Positions 5,453 through 9,885 of a stretch of 9,885 nucleotides of DNA are shown piece after piece. The notes beneath the pieces were generated by a model. That model saw only the letters and a program-made list of their open reading frames with translations, did no database searches and was not told where the DNA came from. The first letter of the stretch is position 1, and the number at the start of each line of letters is the position of its first letter. Origin of the DNA: an uncultured Aliarcobacter sp. (GTDB lineage Bacteria; Campylobacterota; Campylobacteria; Campylobacterales; Arcobacteraceae); contig CANRCH010000057.1 in NCBI GenBank assembly GCA_947629065.1, positions 1-9,885 on the forward strand. Reading direction: 5' to 3'. The position numbers were made by a program, and so were the translations under genes.

Positions 5453-6451
5453 ATGAAAAAGATTTTAACAGTTGCACTTTTAGGTACATTTTCGTTTTCT
5501 TCATTATATGCGAATGAAGTTGTAAAGTTTGAAAAAAAACTTATAGGTGAAAGAAACAATATTGGTTACAAATATGATGGACCAAAGGTTGAGTATAAAA
5601 TTCCAGATGAAAGTACAATTCCTGATAATCAATTTGGAGACTTAATCAAATATGGAAAAGAGCTAGTTGTTCACACTTATAAATATATAGGTCCTGAGGT
5701 TGAAGATGAAAGTATGAGATATTCAGGGAATAATTTCTCATGTCAAACATGTCACCTTGAAGCTGCAACAAAACCTTATGCAGCACCTTTTGTAGGAATT
5801 TATGGAAATTTTCCACAATATAGACCAAGAGAGGATGTAATTGGAACTTTAGCAGATAGAATAAATGGTTGTATGCAAAGAAGTATGAATGGAAAAGCAC
5901 TTCCAGAAAGTAGTAAAGAGATGAAAGCTATGGAAGCTTATATTTATTGGCTAAGTCAAGGAGTGCCTATTGGTGCAAAAGTTGAGGGTACAAGTCTGGC
6001 TGAAGTAAATAGAAAAATGATTCAAACAACTAAAGCAGATCCTGTAAAAGGAAAAGCTGTATATGAAGCACAATGTGCATCATGTCATGGAGCAAATGGT
6101 GAGGGTGTTAAAAATGAAGGACTTGCAAATGGTTATATGTTCCCACCACTTTGGGGACCTGATAGCTACAATAAAGGTGCTGGAATGTACAGAACTTTAA
6201 AAGCTATGGACTTTATAAAAGCAAATATGCCTTTGGGTGCAACTCACGAAAATCCAATATTAACAGATGAAGAGGCTTATAATGTGGCTGTTTATATGAA
6301 TTTAGATGAACACGATAGACCTGAAAAAGAAAATAGAGAAAAAGATTTCCCAGATGCAAAAGTAAAAGCACCTGATACATATATTGAAGGAAAAGATCCA
6401 ATTGAAAGAAGAACTGGACCATTTGGGCAATTTATTAAAACAAATAAATAA
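5453..6451 (+). CDS. tsdA: Thiosulfate dehydrogenase / tetrathionate reductase, di-haem cytochrome c (TsdA)
   Basis: This 332-aa periplasmic enzyme joins two thiosulfates into tetrathionate or runs the reverse reaction; the Campylobacter jejuni TsdA works both ways. A signal peptide covers about residues 1-21 (SLYA-NE). The first haem site is CQTCH (97-101), and its unusual distal cysteine ligand fits Cys140 in INGCMQRSMNG, the TsdA hallmark that separates it from ordinary di-haem cytochromes. The second haem site is CASCH (208-212), with PPLWGPDSYN (231-240) and KANMP (256-260), where Met259 is the likely distal ligand and Lys256/Asn258 match positions studied in the C. jejuni enzyme, as I recall. 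TAGGAGG (5438-5444) sets the start. It leads an operon with a sensor and a two-component pair, suggesting control by its own substrate or product. Electron partners are not in the window. Confidence 0.92.
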   Translation: MKKILTVALLGTFSFSSLYANEVVKFEKKLIGERNNIGYKYDGPKVEYKIPDESTIPDNQFGDLIKYGKELVVHTYKYIGPEVEDESMRYSGNNFSCQTCHLEAATKPYAAPFVGIYGNFPQYRPREDVIGTLADRINGCMQRSMNGKALPESSKEMKAMEAYIYWLSQGVPIGAKVEGTSLAEVNRKMIQTTKADPVKGKAVYEAQCASCHGANGEGVKNEGLANGYMFPPLWGPDSYNKGAGMYRTLKAMDFIKANMPLGATHENPILTDEEAYNVAVYMNLDEHDRPEKENREKDFPDAKVKAPDTYIEGKDPIERRTGPFGQFIKTNK

Positions 6452-6465
6452 AAAAGGAGTATCTT

Positions 6466-7407
6466 ATGATACCCTTTTTTAAAAAATACAAAAACTTCAT
6501 AATACTTTTTTTGCTAGTTTTTATAACATTAGCATACTTTTTATATAAATATAACAAAATATTAGAAAAAAACCATATTGATATTTTGGTATCAAATCAG
6601 ATTGAAATTGCACAAAATGAGATAATAAATCAGAAAAATCAAGCTTTGTCTTTAGCTATAATATTTTCAAAAAATCAAACAATAATTGATAATTTGGAAA
6701 ATAATAATAAAATAGAGTTAAAAAAAGAGCTTATAAAGATTTTGGATATTATAAAAATATATACAAAACAAGATATAGATATTCAAGTTCATACAAAAAA
6801 TTTAGAAGTTTTTGTAAGAAGCTGGGAAGATAAAGATGAAGGAATGCCACTTTCAGATTTTAGAGAGGGTTTAGTAAAAGCGAAAAAAAGCCTAAGCCCT
6901 TATGTTTCAAATGAGCTTGGAAAAAGATTTAATATAAAAGCAATTGTTCCAATATATGGAAAAAATAGTGAGTTTATAGGTTCTATTGAGTTAATTGTAG
7001 ATTTTAAAGAGCTTATAAATAGGCTAAAAAGTTTTGGAATCGAGGCTATTATTTTACTTGAAAAAGAGTATTTACAAATAGCATCAAGTTATGAAAGTAT
7101 GCAAACTTTAGAAGATTTTGTAGTTTTACAAGGTGAATATAATAAAGATTTCTTTGAGATTTTAAAAAATAATCAAAATTTTTTAGATAAAAACAGACCA
7201 TATTATGAGTATAAAAATAGAGTTATAGCATCTTTGCCTTTGGGAATTTACAATAATAAAAGTGTTGGAGTTTTACAAATTTGTTTTGATAAAAATATGA
7301 AAAATTTTGCATATTTACCACAATATAGCTATTTTGGAGATATAAATGGCAGACAAAATAGCAAAAAATCTGAAGATTTTATAAAAAAAGAGATAATAAT
7401 AAAATGA
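6466..7407 (+). CDS. Membrane-anchored double-Cache (dCache_3-like) sensor without output domain
   Basis: This 313-aa protein has one membrane helix (about 8-29) and then a periplasmic part reaching to the C-terminus. The segment VHTKNLEVFVRSW (108-120), then LSDFREGL (129-136), and IKAIVPIYGKNSEFIGSIEL (157-176) follow the pattern of Cache_3/dCache ligand-binding modules found in chemoreceptors and kinases. A second Cache-like lobe follows (about 190-280). No second membrane helix, HAMP, kinase, methyl-accepting, GGDEF or EAL region is present, so it cannot signal by itself. AAGGAG (6454-6459) starts it 14 bp after tsdA, and its TGA overlaps the regulator ATG. It probably binds a small molecule and passes the state to the kinase encoded at 8053. 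The ligand is unknown; a sulfur compound is a guess from context. Confidence 0.75.
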   Translation: MIPFFKKYKNFIILFLLVFITLAYFLYKYNKILEKNHIDILVSNQIEIAQNEIINQKNQALSLAIIFSKNQTIIDNLENNNKIELKKELIKILDIIKIYTKQDIDIQVHTKNLEVFVRSWEDKDEGMPLSDFREGLVKAKKSLSPYVSNELGKRFNIKAIVPIYGKNSEFIGSIELIVDFKELINRLKSFGIEAIILLEKEYLQIASSYESMQTLEDFVVLQGEYNKDFFEILKNNQNFLDKNRPYYEYKNRVIASLPLGIYNNKSVGVLQICFDKNMKNFAYLPQYSYFGDINGRQNSKKSEDFIKKEIIIK

Positions 7408-8063
7408 TAAAAATTTTACTACTAGAAGATGATTATTTATATAAAGAGTCAATTAAAGAGTTTTTAGAGGAGCTTGATTTTGTAGTTGATGATTTTGAAA
7501 ATGGTGAAGATGCACTAAATGCAATCTTTGAAACAAGATATGATTTACTACTTTTAGATATAAGAGTGCCTAAAATGGATGGCTTTTCTCTTGTAAAATA
7601 TGTAAGAGATGCAAATATTGATACACCAATTATTATTTTAACTTCTCTTACAGATATCAAGGATTTAAGCCGTGGATATGAGCTTGGTTGCAATGATTAT
7701 ATACGAAAACCTTTTGATATGATAGAGTTAAAATTTAGAATAGAGCAACTTATAAAAAATCATTTTAGTTCAAGTGATGACTCTATACAGCTAGATTTTG
7801 GTTTTAAATATAGCATAAAAAAATCGATTTTATATAAAGATAATTTAATTGTAGAGTTAAGTCAAAAAGAGCTTGAAGTTTTGGCATATTTAGTGCAAAA
7901 TAGAGGATTTTATGTGAGTTTAGAGACTCTTCATCAAAATGTTTGGGAAGGAAAAGAGATCTCTTTCTCAGATATTAGAATGTGTATAAAAAGATTAAGA
8001 GAAAAAACAGACAAAGATTTTATAAAGACAAAAAGATATTTGGGATATAAGATTGATAAGTGA
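7404..8063 (+). CDS. OmpR/PhoB-family response regulator
   Basis: This 219-aa regulator has an intact receiver domain (1-115): Asp9/Asp10 acidic pair, phospho-acceptor Asp52 in LLLDIRVPKMDG, Thr80, and Lys102 in RKPF. A C-terminal winged-helix effector domain (about 130-217) carries LSQKELEVLAYLVQNRG, then ISFSDIRMCIKRLREK as the recognition helix and IKTKRYLGYKI as the wing. It would be phosphorylated by the kinase encoded next to it and bind tandem DNA repeats. Its ATG overlaps the stop of the Cache gene (ATGA), and its own end overlaps the kinase by 11 bp, so all three are translationally coupled. The likeliest target in view is the tsdA promoter. Confidence 0.93.
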   Translation: MIKILLLEDDYLYKESIKEFLEELDFVVDDFENGEDALNAIFETRYDLLLLDIRVPKMDGFSLVKYVRDANIDTPIIILTSLTDIKDLSRGYELGCNDYIRKPFDMIELKFRIEQLIKNHFSSSDDSIQLDFGFKYSIKKSILYKDNLIVELSQKELEVLAYLVQNRGFYVSLETLHQNVWEGKEISFSDIRMCIKRLREKTDKDFIKTKRYLGYKIDK

Positions 8064-9216
8064 AAAATATGAGATAAAATATATAGTAATACAAGTTGTT
8101 TTAAGCCTTGTAATAGCTTTTATTCCTATATATTTCTATCTTGAAGCAACTATTTCAAATGAAGATATAAAATCAAAACAAGATCTGAAAAACTATGCAA
8201 ATAAAATTGCAAACAAAATTGATAGTTTTGCTTTTGAAAATAGCGATGTATTTATCTATCCAAAATCAAATATATTTAATTCTGCTATTTTTGACAAAGA
8301 TAATAAAGAGATTTTCTCTACAAAAAAAGATATAGAGTTTTTTGCAAATAGCTTTACTGAGCAAAACTCACAACTATGTTATAAAGAGTTTTTGCATAAT
8401 AATATTTTAGAAGCAAAAAGTTTGGTTGTTTGTAAAAAGATTGATAACTCACAAGTTATTTTTAATGTTTTAATACTTCTTTTAACTCTTAGTTTTTTCA
8501 TATTTATGCTATCTTTTTTTGTGATAAAACAAAGCATTGAGCCATATAGAAGAGTAAATGAGTATTTGGATAATTTCCTAAAAGATGCGATGCACGAACT
8601 AAAAACTCCTATTGGAGTTGCTAGAATAAATATTGATATGCTAGGTTTAAAACACAAAAATGATAAAAATATATTAAGAGTAAAATCAGCACTTAAAAAT
8701 ATGACTGTGATATATGAAGATTTAGAGTATTATATGCAACAAAATGAGGTTAAAAATGAGAAAAGAGAGCTTGATTTTTCTAGATTTTTGGAAACTAGAG
8801 TTGATTTTTTCAAAGATTTAGCAAACTCAAAAAATATAGAGATATTTAAAAATATAGAAGATGGAATTAAATTTGAGTTTAATGAAATTGAAGCCTTTAG
8901 ATTGGTTGATAATAATCTTTCAAATGCAATAAAATACTCAAATAAAGACTCAAAAATATATGTAAGTTTAGAGAAAAATGAGTCTGGTTTTGTTTTGGAA
9001 TTTAAAGATGAAGGTGTTGGAATAGAGGATACTTCAAAACTTTTTGATAGGTATTATAGAGGAGATAAAATTACAGGTGGTTTTGGAATAGGGCTAAATA
9101 TTGTAAAAAATATTTGCGATAAAAATGAAATTGAGATTATCATAGATTCAAATACAAAAGAGGAAAATCACGGAACTAGTTTTAAATATATCTTTAGCAA
9201 AACATTATTTACTTAA
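8053..9216 (+). CDS. Membrane sensor histidine kinase, partner of the preceding regulator
   Basis: This 387-aa kinase has two membrane helices (about 10-30 and 136-158) enclosing a periplasmic domain of about 105 residues. That domain carries two cysteines, Cys109 and Cys127. The cytoplasmic part has the phospho-acceptor His181 in HELKTP, an N-box around NNLSNAIKYS (287-296), DEGVGI (319-324), an F-box FDRYYRG (331-337) and GFGIGLNIVKN (343-353). No clear HAMP linker is seen. The start is TTG at 8053, inside the regulator gene; the next in-frame Met lies at residue 152, after the sensor domain, so a TTG start is needed to keep the first helix. GGGA (8042-8045) is a weak ribosome binding site, consistent with coupling. 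The periplasmic domain matches no family I recognise. Confidence 0.9.
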   Translation: MISEKYEIKYIVIQVVLSLVIAFIPIYFYLEATISNEDIKSKQDLKNYANKIANKIDSFAFENSDVFIYPKSNIFNSAIFDKDNKEIFSTKKDIEFFANSFTEQNSQLCYKEFLHNNILEAKSLVVCKKIDNSQVIFNVLILLLTLSFFIFMLSFFVIKQSIEPYRRVNEYLDNFLKDAMHELKTPIGVARINIDMLGLKHKNDKNILRVKSALKNMTVIYEDLEYYMQQNEVKNEKRELDFSRFLETRVDFFKDLANSKNIEIFKNIEDGIKFEFNEIEAFRLVDNNLSNAIKYSNKDSKIYVSLEKNESGFVLEFKDEGVGIEDTSKLFDRYYRGDKITGGFGIGLNIVKNICDKNEIEIIIDSNTKEENHGTSFKYIFSKTLFT

Positions 9217-9219
9217 CTA

Positions 9220-9225
9220 TATAAT
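9220..9225 (+). promoter_or_regulatory. Possible -10 element for modD
   Basis: A perfect TATAAT lies 4 bases after the kinase stop, in the 40-bp gap before modD. No terminator separates the kinase from modD, so readthrough plus an internal promoter is possible. In DNA this AT-rich a chance match is common. Confidence 0.3.
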
Positions 9226-9256
9226 GGTGTGAAAGATTAGAAAAATTGGAGTTCTC

Positions 9257-9885
9257 ATGGTAGATTTTAGTGATTTTGAATTAATGGAATTTTTAAAAGA
9301 TGATATTCCATATTTAGATTTAACAACATCTTTACAAAAAATAGAAGATAAAAAAGTAAGATTTGAAATATTTACAAGAGATGATATTGTTGTTTCTTGC
9401 GTATCTTTGGCAAAAAGGCTAGTTTTGCTTAATGATTGTGAAGTTATTTTTTGTGCAAAAGATAAAGAGAAATTAAAAAAAGGTGAGATTTTAATATCTT
9501 TTAGTGGAGATTACAACAAAATTCACAAAATTTATAGAACTATAATGCTACTTTTAGAGTATGCTTCAAAAATGGCTACTTACTCAAATCAAATGGTTGA
9601 AATTGCACAAAAAATAAATCCAAACTGCCAAGTATTAACAACAAGAAAAACTTATCCTTTTGCAAAAAAATTCTGTATCAAAGCCATATTAGATGGTGGT
9701 GCAAAAGTTCATAGATTAAATCTTAGTGAGACAATTCTGTTTTTCCCACATCATAGAAAGGTATATAAAGATGATTTTGAGTTTTATTCAAAAATAGATG
9801 AGTTTAAAAATTTGATGCCTGAAAAGAAGATTATAGTTGAATCAAACAACTATGAAGATGCAGTAAATCTTCTTAAATCAAATGC
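9257..9885 (+). CDS. modD: ModD-like protein (NadC-related pyrophosphorylase family), 3' end cut by the window
   Basis: The first 209 codons are present; family members are about 280 aa, so roughly a quarter is missing beyond the edge. The N-terminal DDIPYLDLTT (15-24), TTRKTYP (128-134) and the HRLNLSET segment (152-159) followed by LFFPHH mark the ModD branch of the quinolinate phosphoribosyltransferase fold. ModD genes are often found with molybdate transport genes, and the precise reaction is not settled. TTGGAG (9246-9251) sets the ATG. A true NadC is less likely because of the LSET motif and the TTRKTYPFAKK loop. No molybdate transporter gene is in view, but one could follow to the right. 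Confidence 0.82.
   Translation, partial: MVDFSDFELMEFLKDDIPYLDLTTSLQKIEDKKVRFEIFTRDDIVVSCVSLAKRLVLLNDCEVIFCAKDKEKLKKGEILISFSGDYNKIHKIYRTIMLLLEYASKMATYSNQMVEIAQKINPNCQVLTTRKTYPFAKKFCIKAILDGGAKVHRLNLSETILFFPHHRKVYKDDFEFYSKIDEFKNLMPEKKIIVESNNYEDAVNLLKSN

Noticed and set aside
9257..9885. NadC (quinolinate phosphoribosyltransferase) as the identity of the last gene
   Set aside because: The HRLNLSET motif, DDIPYLDLTT start and the TTRKTYPFAKK loop fit ModD better than NadC, and no nadA or nadB gene is near.

Overview
The DNA is very AT-rich, codons end mostly in A or T, ribosome binding sites are mostly AGGAG-type, and the gene set suits a microaerophilic Campylobacterota member. The best guess is the Arcobacter/Aliarcobacter group. 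This is inferred from composition and protein style, not from a marker gene.

Layout. (1) Positions 1-657 carry no sizeable gene but are rich in signals. There is a 22-bp perfect inverted repeat, four Fur-box-like sites in two pairs, a perfect 12-bp hairpin, a strong terminator, and two diverged copies of the same Fur-type promoter/leader. The first copy drives a short, apparently non-coding unit (about 222-483). The second drives the receptor gene. (2) Positions 658-2844 encode a TonB-dependent outer-membrane receptor of the CirA/CfrA type, followed by a bidirectional terminator. (3) Positions 2960-4523 on the minus strand form a tight three-gene operon: an 80-aa unknown protein, a PIN-domain protein and a classical short-chain dehydrogenase. 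(4) Positions 4607-5383 encode a divergent DUF2400/TIGR02757 protein. (5) Positions 5453-9216 form a compact operon: a di-haem thiosulfate dehydrogenase/tetrathionate reductase (TsdA), a membrane-anchored periplasmic double-Cache protein with no output domain, an OmpR-type response regulator and a histidine kinase. (6) From 9257 to the window edge lies the start of modD, a NadC-like protein linked to molybdenum utilisation.

How the genes fit together. Region 1-2 is an iron-starvation module: Fur would release both the siderophore receptor and a candidate small RNA when iron is scarce. Region 5 looks like a self-contained sulfur-compound module. TsdA interconverts thiosulfate and tetrathionate in the periplasm, the Cache protein and the kinase face the same compartment, and the regulator could act on the tsdA promoter, which carries two GTTAC repeats 11 bp apart, the usual spacing for OmpR/PhoB-type regulators.

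The most unusual points are the duplicated Fur leader with its orphan transcript and the sensor-only Cache protein sitting between tsdA and a two-component pair.
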